Shown piece by piece: positions 25,928 to 33,387 of a stretch of 64,000 bases of DNA. This DNA comes from VXPQ01 sp965223485 (GTDB taxonomy: Bacteria > Bacteroidota > Rhodothermia > Rhodothermales > VXPQ01), in NCBI GenBank assembly GCA_965223485.1, contig OZ244993.1, forward strand, positions 248,001 through 312,000. The letters run 5' to 3'. The stretch's first letter is position 1, and the number at the start of each line of letters is the position of its first letter. Position numbers and translations under genes: made by a program. Below the pieces are notes generated by a model, which made no database searches, had not been told where the DNA came from, and worked only from the letters and a program-made list of their open reading frames with translations.

Positions 25928-28578
25928 AATTGCATCCTGATTTCGAACAGGGGCAGGATGGGCAGGCCGCGGCGGTTCTGTACCTCCATACCCTGGTCCG
26001 AGGGAAGGTACTGCCGTGCTGTCACATTGCGCCGATTGGTCACGTTGTACAGGTGCAGGCGGGCAAGCCAGGATGCGCCCAGCACCCGGAAACTGTGCTC
26101 TGCGGCTATGTCCATCCGAAAGTAGGGCGGCAATCGCCCGTTGTTCAGAAACGGGCGGTGCAAATACCGATCCGTTTCGTCGAGCGGATCGCCTATGGCG
26201 TACTGCGCCACAGGCACCGTCGTCGGGTAGCCGCTGCGCACCTCCAGAATGGACGTTACCCGCCACTTCCCGATTTCGCGGGCAACGAGCGCCCCAAAGG
26301 ATCGGGGCACGTCATATCGGGATGGCCGGAATGAGGTCTCTCCCAACGCACCCGAGCGCGTCAGGGATCTACCGCCGGCATAGTTCAGGCGAACGGACCA
26401 GGGACCCCGGTCGGCAACGGCGGAAAATTCAACGCCGTACGCCCGCGCCTTTCCCCGTACGTATTGCCCAAGCAACTCGCCCACATCGATCCCCGGCCCG
26501 ACCAATTCGTTTTTGCTGCGAAATTCATCCTCCGGCAACAGGACGTGCGTCACATAGCGCCAGTACGCATCCCCATGCAGTGTCAAACCCCGCAACGGCC
26601 TGCTCTCGAGTCCCATCGATCCCTGATACCCGGAAGACGGCGGAATGTCGTCGCCTGCCGGAATCCAGCGGCTCGTTACGAGATCGTAGGTGAAAGCATA
26701 ACGGTCGCGCAATCTGTGGAGGTATTGCATGGTCCGACTTACGCCGGCCCGCAGGCGAAGCCGTCGGGGATCGATAACACGCTCAAGCGCAAGGCTCGGG
26801 CTGACATCCGTACGAAATTCGGATCCGAATACATTGAGGCGCACACCCGGGTGGATGGTCCAGCGCTCGTTCAACTGCCATACATCCTGTGCGTATATAG
26901 CCAGCTCGGGCTCCGCCGCCTCGTTTGTCTGCGCGTGCCGGTCTACCGTGCCTGCCGAGCGTCGGATCAGCGCATCGAGCGACGAGGAAAAATCGCGCAC
27001 GCCGGCTTGCATGCCCACCTGTATCCGGTGCGAGAAGGATCGGAAGTATTCAATGTCCATCTTCATGCCCATGTCCCGCAGGTCCACCCGGTAATCGGAC
27101 TGCATGACCGCCGAGATGGTCGGGCGCAGCAAGGTGCTCTCGCGCGCCCGGTAGGTGGACATATAGACCGTTCCCGTCGCAAAAAGGCGCTCGGAAAACA
27201 GATGCTGGTATCTTGCGCTGACCAACTGATTTCGCCACTCCTGCGCCACCTCGAAGAAAAGGTCCGCCGGGCGAAGCCAGGACGAGAAATCCAGCGACAA
27301 ATCGAACGGAAGACGCAGGTCGAGCTCGTCGCCGCCGCGATAATAACTGACCGAAAGCCGATCCGAACGCCCGAACCGGTGCGTGTACTTTGCGCTCGCG
27401 TCGTAGAAATGGTATCCCGTGCGGAGCGTGTCCCGGCGACCGTCCGCGTTCTCGACAGGATGCTCGCGTCCAATAATCTTATCGATATAGGACCTGCGCG
27501 CCGCCGCCATGAACGAACTGTTGGCGGAGACCGGCGACTCGATCACCATACGCCCGCTGAGCGGGCTCACCGCCATGAGCGCCCGGGGCTCCTGCTGCGA
27601 CCCGTCCTTCATCTGCGCATCCAGCACCGACGATATCCTCCCCCCGTATTCCACGGGAAAAGAGCCGCGGTACAGTTTGATGTCCTTGAACGTCTCGGTC
27701 TGGAAGATGGAAATGAGGCTGAATGCGTGCCAGGGATGATACACGGGCGCCCCGTCGAGCATGTAGAGATTCTGATCGGGAGACGCCCCGCGAATCAGCA
27801 TGCCGCCGTGGAGTTCGCCCGCCTTGCGTATGCCCGGAAACCGCTGAAGGGCCTGGAACAGGTCCGACTCCCCGGGAAAGGACGGCAGCCTTTCGAGGCG
27901 GCGAACCGATTCCCTGAGCAGGCCGGGCGAAGCCGCGCCCACTGCATAGCTCGTGCGTTCGTCTTCCACGACAATGCCGCCTCCCTCCAGCGCCACGGGA
28001 ACGAGCGGCACGATAACCGGCGAGGAGGTCTCCGCAATCCGCCGCTCTCCGGCCGTATATCCCAAAAAAGAAGCTTGCACGGCATAGTCGCCCGGGGGCA
28101 GGGAAGACAGTGCAAAATACCCGGCGTTGTTCGTCACTGCGCCGACGCGCAGTTCGGAGAGATAGATGTGCGCGCCCGGCAGCGCTTCGCCGGTTTCCCC
28201 GTCAATGACGAATCCGCGCAACGTCCACCGGCGTGCGGTTCCTTCGCCGGCGTCGGCAGAAGAGGCGCGCACCACAACGTATTGCCTGCGGCGCACGCGC
28301 TGCGCTTCAAGCGTTGCCGGTCGGAGGACGCACACAAGGGCTTCCTCGACAGACGTTCCTTCGTACGTACAGGTCGTGCGCCGGTCCAGGACCAACGCTT
28401 CCGAAAACACGATATCGACGCCCGCCTGATCGCGCACGTTCAGCAGCGCATCCCGCAGCGGCGCTTCTTCGACCTCGACGCGAATGGTTTGCCCAACCGC
28501 CGGGGACGACAAAAGCAGAGAGAGGAATATGACCGACAGCCAGCGCACGCCCCAAGATACCGATTTACCCCCGGACAC
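25924..28578 (-). CDS. TonB-dependent receptor with STN and carboxypeptidase-like domains
   Basis: About 884 aa. After the signal peptide (WLSVIFLSLLLSSPAVGQ) come an STN domain (VEEAPLRDALLNVRDQAGVDIVFSEAL), a carboxypeptidase regulatory-like beta domain (GFVIDGETGEALPGAHIYLSE), a TonB plug (FPGIRKAGELHGGMLIRGASPDQNLYMLDG) and a 22-strand-type barrel. The STN domain is what signals to an anti-sigma factor. The start is uncertain: GTG 28578 or GTG 28545 (the latter places the signal peptide first); TTG 28635 is the outer limit. Operon with FecR and sigma upstream and DUF4249 downstream. Confidence 0.9.
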   Translation of the reverse strand: MSGGKSVSWGVRWLSVIFLSLLLSSPAVGQTIRVEVEEAPLRDALLNVRDQAGVDIVFSEALVLDRRTTCTYEGTSVEEALVCVLRPATLEAQRVRRRQYVVVRASSADAGEGTARRWTLRGFVIDGETGEALPGAHIYLSELRVGAVTNNAGYFALSSLPPGDYAVQASFLGYTAGERRIAETSSPVIVPLVPVALEGGGIVVEDERTSYAVGAASPGLLRESVRRLERLPSFPGESDLFQALQRFPGIRKAGELHGGMLIRGASPDQNLYMLDGAPVYHPWHAFSLISIFQTETFKDIKLYRGSFPVEYGGRISSVLDAQMKDGSQQEPRALMAVSPLSGRMVIESPVSANSSFMAAARRSYIDKIIGREHPVENADGRRDTLRTGYHFYDASAKYTHRFGRSDRLSVSYYRGGDELDLRLPFDLSLDFSSWLRPADLFFEVAQEWRNQLVSARYQHLFSERLFATGTVYMSTYRARESTLLRPTISAVMQSDYRVDLRDMGMKMDIEYFRSFSHRIQVGMQAGVRDFSSSLDALIRRSAGTVDRHAQTNEAAEPELAIYAQDVWQLNERWTIHPGVRLNVFGSEFRTDVSPSLALERVIDPRRLRLRAGVSRTMQYLHRLRDRYAFTYDLVTSRWIPAGDDIPPSSGYQGSMGLESRPLRGLTLHGDAYWRYVTHVLLPEDEFRSKNELVGPGIDVGELLGQYVRGKARAYGVEFSAVADRGPWSVRLNYAGGRSLTRSGALGETSFRPSRYDVPRSFGALVAREIGKWRVTSILEVRSGYPTTVPVAQYAIGDPLDETDRYLHRPFLNNGRLPPYFRMDIAAEHSFRVLGASWLARLHLYNVTNRRNVTARQYLPSDQGMEVQNRRGLPILPLFEIRMQL

Positions 28579-28665
28579 GCCCTCGGGAATCGGACAAGGA
28601 GAAGGACCCCGTGCATCCGGAAAGGGCGCAAGCAAGGGTACCGGGAAAGTCCGTCGCGGTTCGCG

Positions 28666-29925
28666 TCAGCGCAAGGGTGTGAGGTGATATCCCTCGCTGC
28701 CTGCTTCGGATTCGGCTTTGTCCGGTTCGACGGCGGCGCCGATCGCCAGCGCTACGATATCCAGCGTTCCGGCAAGCGATTCTTCCTGCGCAAAACGGCC
28801 GGTCACCCGCTCGTCGAGCAGCGTCTCGTCCGCCGAAATATCGACCCCGTAATGCCCGGAAAGCATGGGAAGAATGTCGCGCACCAGCGTGGCATGGAAA
28901 ACGAACAAGCCCGTCCATGCGAGGTGTTCGTGGACCCGTACGGATACGGGTTCCGAAGGAACGCCGGCCGATGTCATACGGCTCATCTGACCAGGAGCAA
29001 GCACAACGGCCCTTTCCGGGGCCTGCCGGGCGCTCATGCGTAGACTTCCCTCGACCAGAACGACTTCCGTTCCATCATCGGCGGTGCGCGTACCGAAGGA
29101 CGTACCCAGAACCGTCACCTGCGCATCCGGCGTAACGAGCAGGAAACGCTCGGCGCTCGGGACAATGTCGAAAAAGGCGCGCCCCTCGAATTCTACACGG
29201 CGGCCCTCTTCGTCCATCGCACCGGACGGCCAGGTCAGGTAGGTCAGGCGCGAATCGCCCAGCAGGCGTACGCTGGAGCCGTCGGGCAACCCGACCGTAC
29301 GCACTTCGGCGCTTGCGGTCCGGACAGTCACCGTATCCGGGGACGCCGGCAACAGGAAAAACACAAGCGTTGCGAGAACGGCTGCGGCAGCCACGCCGAC
29401 CCCTATCTGCAAAACGCGGCGTCGGGAAGAAGGCGCTGGCGCCGGAACTCTTCGGGAGATCCGCGCGGGGATGCGATCCCTGCGGGCAGGTCGAATAGAG
29501 CGGGAAGAAGATACGCGCGGCGAAGCAGGCGCTTCCCCAACGGACGCCCCCGCAAACCACGCTGCCCGGTGCGCCTCGAAATCCTGCGCATCGCGGCGAA
29601 TGTCGCCGGCTATAACCGCCAGGCCGGGGCTATCTGCAAGAATCTGCCGAAACGCAGGGGCAACCTCTTCGATGCGCACCCGTTCGGAATCGGTCAACAC
29701 ATCCGCTCGCCCGTACTCGTGCAGCACAAACAGAACAAACCGTTCCGGGTCCGCCAGGACTTCTCCCATCTCGCGAACCAGCGACGCGCGTAGAGCGCAC
29801 CACTCCCGGAGGAGCACAGCGGCAGCAGGATCGGAAGCCAGGATATCTTGCAGTTCCATGGCCCGCTCCGGAGTCAGGTCGCGGCACAAGGCGATCGAAT
29901 CGATATGTTCAAACGGTGCAGGCAC
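28666..29925 (-). CDS. FecR-type anti-sigma factor
   Basis: About 419 aa from a GTG at 29925 (P-A-P-F-E-H-I follows). The cytoplasmic N-terminal part holds the sigma-interacting helices (ELQDILASDPAAAVLLREW..), then a basic linker, one membrane helix (IGVGVAAAAVLATLVFFLLPA) and the periplasmic FecR domain (VRTVGLPDGSSVRLLGDSRLTYL, VEFEGRAFFDIVPSAERFLLVT, VTVLGTSFGTR). It ends in a secretin/TonB-short-N-like segment (LPMLSGHYGVDISAD). It transmits ligand occupancy from the receptor to the sigma factor encoded next to it. Confidence 0.85.
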   Translation of the reverse strand: MPAPFEHIDSIALCRDLTPERAMELQDILASDPAAAVLLREWCALRASLVREMGEVLADPERFVLFVLHEYGRADVLTDSERVRIEEVAPAFRQILADSPGLAVIAGDIRRDAQDFEAHRAAWFAGASVGEAPASPRVSSSRSIRPARRDRIPARISRRVPAPAPSSRRRVLQIGVGVAAAAVLATLVFFLLPASPDTVTVRTASAEVRTVGLPDGSSVRLLGDSRLTYLTWPSGAMDEEGRRVEFEGRAFFDIVPSAERFLLVTPDAQVTVLGTSFGTRTADDGTEVVLVEGSLRMSARQAPERAVVLAPGQMSRMTSAGVPSEPVSVRVHEHLAWTGLFVFHATLVRDILPMLSGHYGVDISADETLLDERVTGRFAQEESLAGTLDIVALAIGAAVEPDKAESEAGSEGYHLTPLR

Positions 29926-30025
29926 GAAAACATCCGGGCATAGAGCGGTGCGTTGACATTTTGTTAAGCCGCTGTGAAGACCGAAAAAGTAACGCCTCGT
30001 CCAAAAGAAAAAGGGATACGGCGAA

Positions 30026-30571
30026 TTATGCGTCCCCGCCGCCAGATTCTCCAAGCGCTTTGCGCAGCTTGCGTAGCGCTCGTTTCACCTGCATCTTCAC
30101 AGCGGCTTCCGTCATGTCGAGCGACCGCGCGATTTCCGCATACCGATAGCCGTATTCGCGCATTTCCAGAATCGTGCGGGCCTTCTCGCTCAGGAGACTC
30201 AGGGCTTGCTCGGCGTCGATGCGAATGCCCGCATCCGGGGCGGTTTCACTCCATCTCGATAATGCATCGGGACCGGCAAGGCGTTCCCTGGAACCATAAC
30301 GTCCCCGGTAGTAATCCTGGGTCTCGAACACCGCCGCTTTCATGACAAACGACTCCAACCGGTGCGGGTCATGCAGGTCCGGCAGGCCCCGGTGGAGGCG
30401 CAGGAGCGTGTTCTGCACCAGATCGTCCACCTCCGCCCGTTGCCCGATCCGCGATACGAACCAGGCGCGCAGCATGGGATCAAGCTGCCTGACGATCGCC
30501 TCGAACGCCGCTTCGTCGCCGTCCCGCGCTTGCCTGACGAGTGCGGCGTCTATGAGACGGTTCCTGGACAA
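30026..30571 (-). CDS. ECF-type RNA polymerase sigma factor
   Basis: About 181 aa from a TTG at 30571 preceded by AGGA; the open frame reaches a GTG at 30685. Region 2 is AALVRQARDGDEAAFEAIVRQLDPML.. with DVDDLVQNT-like EVDDLVQNTLLRLHRGL, and region 4 is LLSEKARTILEMREYGYRYAEIARSLDMTEAAVKMQVKRALRKLR. It most likely drives the FecR/TonB receptor/DUF4249 operon that follows on the same strand. A degenerate copy of its first codons is at 30739-30810. Confidence 0.93.
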   Translation of the reverse strand: MSRNRLIDAALVRQARDGDEAAFEAIVRQLDPMLRAWFVSRIGQRAEVDDLVQNTLLRLHRGLPDLHDPHRLESFVMKAAVFETQDYYRGRYGSRERLAGPDALSRWSETAPDAGIRIDAEQALSLLSEKARTILEMREYGYRYAEIARSLDMTEAAVKMQVKRALRKLRKALGESGGGDA

Positions 30572-30738
30572 ATCGGGGAATCCTGAAAGATGCGGGCGGA
30601 ACGGCGAGGCGACATAACGAAAAGAAGATAAGAACCGGAGAAAGAGATGTCTTGTTTTGCGAAGCAGCAGATGCGCGCCGATCACAAGTCAAGAAATATC
30701 TGCACTGCGCCATACCCGCGCCAGCGCTAATGACCACC

Positions 30739-30810
30739 GTCCCGCGCTTGCCTGACGAGTGCGGCGTCCATGGGACGGTTTTTGCCCAAATCGGAGAATC
30801 GGGGACGATG
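30739..30810 (-). repeat. Degenerate duplicate of the sigma-gene 5' end
   Basis: This stretch matches 30521-30592 in the same orientation over about 72 bp with scattered substitutions. Read on the minus strand it encodes DLGKNRPMDAALVRQARDG, against DLSRNRLIDAALVRQARDG in the real sigma gene, then stops two codons later. It is a remnant of a second sigma gene or of a local duplication. Confidence 0.75.
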
Positions 30811-30841
30811 CAACATTGGGGCCGCAACGTCGGTATATTGC

Positions 30842-30864
30842 ATATAGTCCAATATGGACTATAT
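30842..30864. promoter_or_regulatory. Palindromic operator of the Phd/PIN toxin-antitoxin pair
   Basis: ATATAGTCC-AATAT-GGACTATAT: perfect 9-bp arms with a 5-bp spacer, about 40 bp upstream of the antitoxin start. Position and symmetry fit autoregulation by the antitoxin or the toxin-antitoxin complex. Confidence 0.65.
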
Positions 30865-30903
30865 TGAAATGTTATCGAAACGTATTATACAGAGGCGACT
30901 ATC

Positions 30904-31182
30904 GTGGCTCATTCCCGTTCCCGCAAATCCTGGACCGTAAGCGAAGCCAAAGCGCACCTCTCCAGAATTTTGCGGTTGTCCGAAGCGGAGGGACCCCAAC
31001 GCATCGGGATCAGAAAATCCTTTGTGGTGATGCCTGCAGACGTATGGGACGCCCATACGGCGCCGGACGAGCCGCTTGGGCAATGGCTGATCGACAACGT
31101 CCCGCGAGGAATACATCTCGAAACGCCCGATCGCAACGAGCCCGAGCGCGAAATACCGTTTGCTAACCGGGACAAGACGTGA
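30904..31182 (+). CDS. Phd/YefM-type antitoxin
   Basis: 92 aa from a GTG at 30904 with an AGAGG ribosome-binding site 8-9 bases upstream. The N-terminal WTVSEAKAHLSRILRLSEAEGPQRI..SFVVMPADVW has the Phd pattern (V-S-E-A-K-x-x-L, then a strand and a 'V.M...W' turn). The acidic and basic C-terminal tail would wrap the toxin. The stop overlaps the PIN toxin start (GTGA). Confidence 0.85.
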   Translation: MAHSRSRKSWTVSEAKAHLSRILRLSEAEGPQRIGIRKSFVVMPADVWDAHTAPDEPLGQWLIDNVPRGIHLETPDRNEPEREIPFANRDKT

Positions 31183-31622
31183 ACGGATTTCTTTTGGACG
31201 CCAATGTGGTTTCGGAACTGACAAGGGATACGCCGGAACCGCAGGTTATCGAATTTTTGGCGGGACACCCCGATCTGTGGTTCTCAGCCATCGTTCTGCA
31301 CGAACTGGAGTTTGGCTTGCAGTTGCTGCCCGAGGGGCGCCGACGCGAAGATTTGCGGGCCATGTTGGCGAACTTCATAGAAAGGTACGCGAATCGCATC
31401 CTCCCTGTCGCATACGAAGAAGGACAGTGGGCCGCGAGATTCCGGGCGGATGCCCGCCGATCCGGGCGTGTCCTGCACCTCGGCGATGCGCTGATTGCGG
31501 GAACTGCGAGAGCCCATGACCTCGCCATTGCGACACGAAACGTGGGGGACTTCAACGGTCTCGACGTCGAAACCGTCAATCCCTGGAAAGAAAGGTTATA
31601 TCCGGGCCAACAGAGTGTCTAA
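31179..31622 (+). CDS. PIN-domain toxin (VapC-like ribonuclease)
   Basis: 147 aa from a GTG at 31179. PIN active-site acids are in place: FLLDANVVSELTR, LHELEFGLQLL, and LHLGDALIAGTARAHDLAIATRNVGDF. VapC toxins cleave tRNA or rRNA; the target here is unknown. The last codons (ERLYPGQQSV, bases 31591-31622) belong to a sequence repeated twice more downstream at 32222 and 32737, where it no longer ends a gene. Confidence 0.92.
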   Translation: MNGFLLDANVVSELTRDTPEPQVIEFLAGHPDLWFSAIVLHELEFGLQLLPEGRRREDLRAMLANFIERYANRILPVAYEEGQWAARFRADARRSGRVLHLGDALIAGTARAHDLAIATRNVGDFNGLDVETVNPWKERLYPGQQSV

Positions 31623-31660
31623 CGTAACCGGCCCCCTTGCAATCCGCGATCAGGCGACGG
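31594..31660. repeat. Array repeat R0 (overlaps toxin 3' end)
   Basis: The consensus AAGGTTATATCC...GTCTAACGT.CCGG followed by TTG.AATCCGCGATC occurs here, at 32222 (R1) and at 32737 (R2). In R0 the first half is the last codons of the PIN toxin gene. Confidence 0.7.
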
Positions 31661-31898
31661 CTGCATCCCGGCTCGCGTGACGAAACAACGCGCATAACCT
31701 TGATACGGTGCTGTAAATGGATCAACCGGCAAAGTGGCACGGATGGCTAACGGCTCCGGTACGTAGACCTGATTGCATGTCGGAAAATGCAAAAAAATTA
31801 CGCGCCCTCCCGAACAGGCCTGCGCCTATCCCGTATATTTCGCATAGCGGCCCGTCGATACCGGCATACAAATCCCAACCTCGCTGCAGGAAGCTATT
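31623..31898. other. Non-coding stretch before the first coiled-coil gene
   Basis: No credible gene. The last ~80 bp (from 31821) are nearly identical to 32302-32379 and form the shared leader of the two coiled-coil genes, including CTATCCCGTATATTTCGC and a GCAGGAAG ribosome-binding site. Confidence 0.6.
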
Positions 31899-32220
31899 AT
31901 GAACCTGTCCGAAACCATCACGTCCGCTATCGTAGCAATGGCTTCCCTGTCGTTGCCCGTTATTCTGGGCTTTTTGCTGTACAGTACATTGCATATCCGC
32001 AAGGACCTGAACAAGGACATGCAAGGTCTCCGTAAGGACCTGCATCAGGACATCAGCGCAATCAACTCCCGGTTAGGCCGAATCGAAGGGCGGCTTTTCG
32101 GCGCAGACAGCCCCCCTCCCGGGTAGCGCCCCGGGGACGACAGGACACCTGGGTAGACTTAAAGAACTGTCCGGGTTTTACGAACCATCTCTCGCACCGG
32201 GATACAGGCATAATTTTTGC
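31821..32220. repeat. Long direct repeat, copy 1
   Basis: Leader, coiled-coil gene and 3' flank are repeated at 32302-32736. The copies are almost identical across the leader and the first ~45 codons. Copy 2 carries an extra 33-bp coding segment in the coiled coil. The 3' flank (GGACGACAGGACAC.., AGACTTAAAGAAC.., ATACAGGCATAATTTTT) is conserved with point changes. Confidence 0.85.
31899..32126 (+). CDS. Small membrane coiled-coil protein, copy 1
   Basis: 75 aa. One transmembrane helix (ITSAIVAMASLSLPVILGFLL) is followed by a short charged coiled coil (IRKDLNKDMQGLRKDLHQD) and the conserved end ISAINSRLGRIEGRLFGADS. Same family as the genes at 15498 and 32380. Topology would place the coiled coil in one compartment next to the membrane, suggesting oligomerisation. 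Function unknown; two of the three family members follow or precede toxin-antitoxin pairs. Confidence 0.75.
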   Translation: MNLSETITSAIVAMASLSLPVILGFLLYSTLHIRKDLNKDMQGLRKDLHQDISAINSRLGRIEGRLFGADSPPPG

Positions 32221-32221
32221 G

Positions 32222-32286
32222 AAAAGGTTATATCCAGCCGCGCACGGCGTCTAAAGTACCGGACGCCCTTGAAATCCTGATCGGGC
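32222..32286. repeat. Array repeat R1
   Basis: Matches R0 and R2: AAGGTTATATCCAGCC, GGCGTCTAAAGTACCGG, then TTGAAATCC. Here it no longer ends an intact gene. Preceding it (32153-32192) is AGACTTAAAGAACTGTCCGGGTTTTACGAACCAT, given here in two parts as AGACTTAAAGAACTGTCC and GGGTTTTACGAACCAT, which resembles the right end of the IS3 remnant at 12828-12871. Confidence 0.7.
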
Positions 32287-32301
32287 AGCGGGCGCATATA
32301 G

Positions 32302-32736
32302 TGCGCCTATCCCGTATATTTCGCATAGCGGCCCGTCGATACCGGCATACAAATCCCAACCTCGCTGCAGGAAGCTATTATGAACCTGTCCGAAACCATC
32401 ACGTCCGCTATCGTAGCAATGGCTTCCCTGTCGCTGCCCGTTATTCTGGGCTTTTTGCTGTACAGTACATTGCATATCCGCAAGGACCTGAACAAGGACA
32501 TGCAAGACCTCCGCAAGGATATGAACAAGGACATGCAAGACCTCCGCAAGGACCTGCACCAGGACATCAGCGCAATCAACTCCCGGTTAGGTCGGATCGA
32601 AGGACGGCTTTTCGGCGCAGACAGTCCCACTCCCGGGTAGTTCTCCGGGGACGACAGGACACTTGGGTAGACTTAAAGAACCATCCGGGTTTTACGAACC
32701 ATTTCACGCGCCGGGATACAGGCATAATTTTTCAGG
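32302..32736. repeat. Long direct repeat, copy 2
   Basis: Second copy of 31821-32220, offset 481 bp at the left side. It spans the leader, the second coiled-coil gene and the conserved 3' flank up to repeat R2. Confidence 0.85.
32380..32640 (+). CDS. Small membrane coiled-coil protein, copy 2
   Basis: 86 aa. Same transmembrane helix and same C-terminus (INSRLGRIEGRLFGADS) as the copy at 31899. It differs mainly by an 11-residue duplication in the coiled coil (DLRKDMNKDMQ repeated), that is, length change by one 33-bp unit. The unit is an 11-residue heptad/hendecad-like repeat. Function unknown. Confidence 0.75.
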   Translation: MNLSETITSAIVAMASLSLPVILGFLLYSTLHIRKDLNKDMQDLRKDMNKDMQDLRKDLHQDISAINSRLGRIEGRLFGADSPTPG

Positions 32737-33069
32737 AAAGGTTATATCCGGCCGCATACGGCGTCTAACGTGCCGGATCCCGTTGAAATCCGCGATCGAC
32801 CGGCGGATGCATACCCGTTCATGGAATAAAAAATCGCAATGACGGACTTCTCGTCTACGTTCTTCATGAATGCAGCGCACATCTTGCGCAAGGCATGGGG
32901 CGCTTCCCTTCTTCTCAAGAGCCGATCTCCTTATCGGAAACATCCTGTGCCGACCCGACTTCAAAAACGCCGGGCTGCCAACAGCCTTGACATCGGGGCA
33001 TCCGTTCTCGGGACAGTCCGCCCCGACTTTGCAACGCTCCAGCATCCCAGGCATACGGAGTCGACTACC
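32641..33069. other. Repeat R2 and upstream region of the beta-flower gene
   Basis: Begins with the conserved 3' flank of the coiled-coil unit, then repeat R2. From 32839 an open frame continues into the beta-flower gene, but its first 77 codons show no family resemblance and probably are leader. No other feature seen. Confidence 0.5.
32737..32803. repeat. Array repeat R2
   Basis: AAAGGTTATATCCGGCC, GGCGTCTAACGTGCCGG, then TTGAAATCCGCGATC; third copy of the array repeat. Read as protein its first half gives ERLYPAAYGV-stop, clearly a copy of the PIN-toxin C-terminus ERLYPGQQSV. Confidence 0.7.
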
Positions 33070-33384
33070 ATGGAGGAGGTTCAGTATCTGTTCGATTCGG
33101 CGGGCGAATGGATCGCCTTCCGCAAGGGGAAGCACCTGTTCGCCCGCATGGGGGAATGGCTCGGGTGGTTTCCCTGGGACGATGAAGAGGCTGTGGACCC
33201 CAGCGGCGAATATCTGGGCACAGTCTACTTGGGAGATCGGCTGTATCGATTCGCAAATCACAAGTATCGGGGATACCCAGGGCGCCCGGAGAACCCCGGC
33301 TACCCGGGCTACCCGGGAGCTCCGGACCGCGCAGAAGCCTCGGCCCCTCCCGCCTCCGCATACGACGTCGAGATTGAGGTTTGA
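33070..33384 (+). CDS. 4-fold beta-flower-type protein
   Basis: 104 aa from ATG 33070. The core YLFDSAGEWIAFRKGKHLFA..GEWLGWFPWDD..DPSGEYLGTVYLGDRLYR matches my memory of the '4-fold beta flower' family, in which four similar strand-turn units each contribute a Trp/Tyr. A collagen-like GYPG tail (residues ~75-90) follows. The frame is open from 32839, giving 181 aa, but the extra part looks non-coding. The HEPN gene starts 4 bp after the stop, so the two are probably co-expressed. Confidence 0.65.
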   Translation: MEEVQYLFDSAGEWIAFRKGKHLFARMGEWLGWFPWDDEEAVDPSGEYLGTVYLGDRLYRFANHKYRGYPGRPENPGYPGYPGAPDRAEASAPPASAYDVEIEV

Positions 33385-33387
33385 TGC

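Larger units (their letters stand above)
30572..30903. other. Intergenic region between sigma gene and Phd/PIN pair
   Basis: No intact gene. It holds a diverged duplicate of the sigma-gene 5' end (30739-30810) and a strong palindrome (30842-30864) just ahead of the toxin-antitoxin genes. Confidence 0.6.

Noticed and set aside
28578..28635. TonB receptor start at TTG 28635
   Set aside because: It would put ~30 polar residues before the signal peptide; the GTG codons at 28578 or 28545 fit better.
26464..29043. Plus-strand open frame of 859 codons opposite the TonB receptor and FecR
   Set aside because: Shadow of two well-supported genes.
31616..32803. Integron attC sites in the R repeats (GTCTAAC at a toxin stop codon)
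   Set aside because: The first core fits RYYYAAC, but no GTTRRRY core at the proper distance follows any copy, and no integrase is present in the window.
32839..33069. 77-residue N-terminal extension of the beta-flower protein
   Set aside because: Composition is unlike the core domain, and an ATG at 33070 gives the natural domain start.
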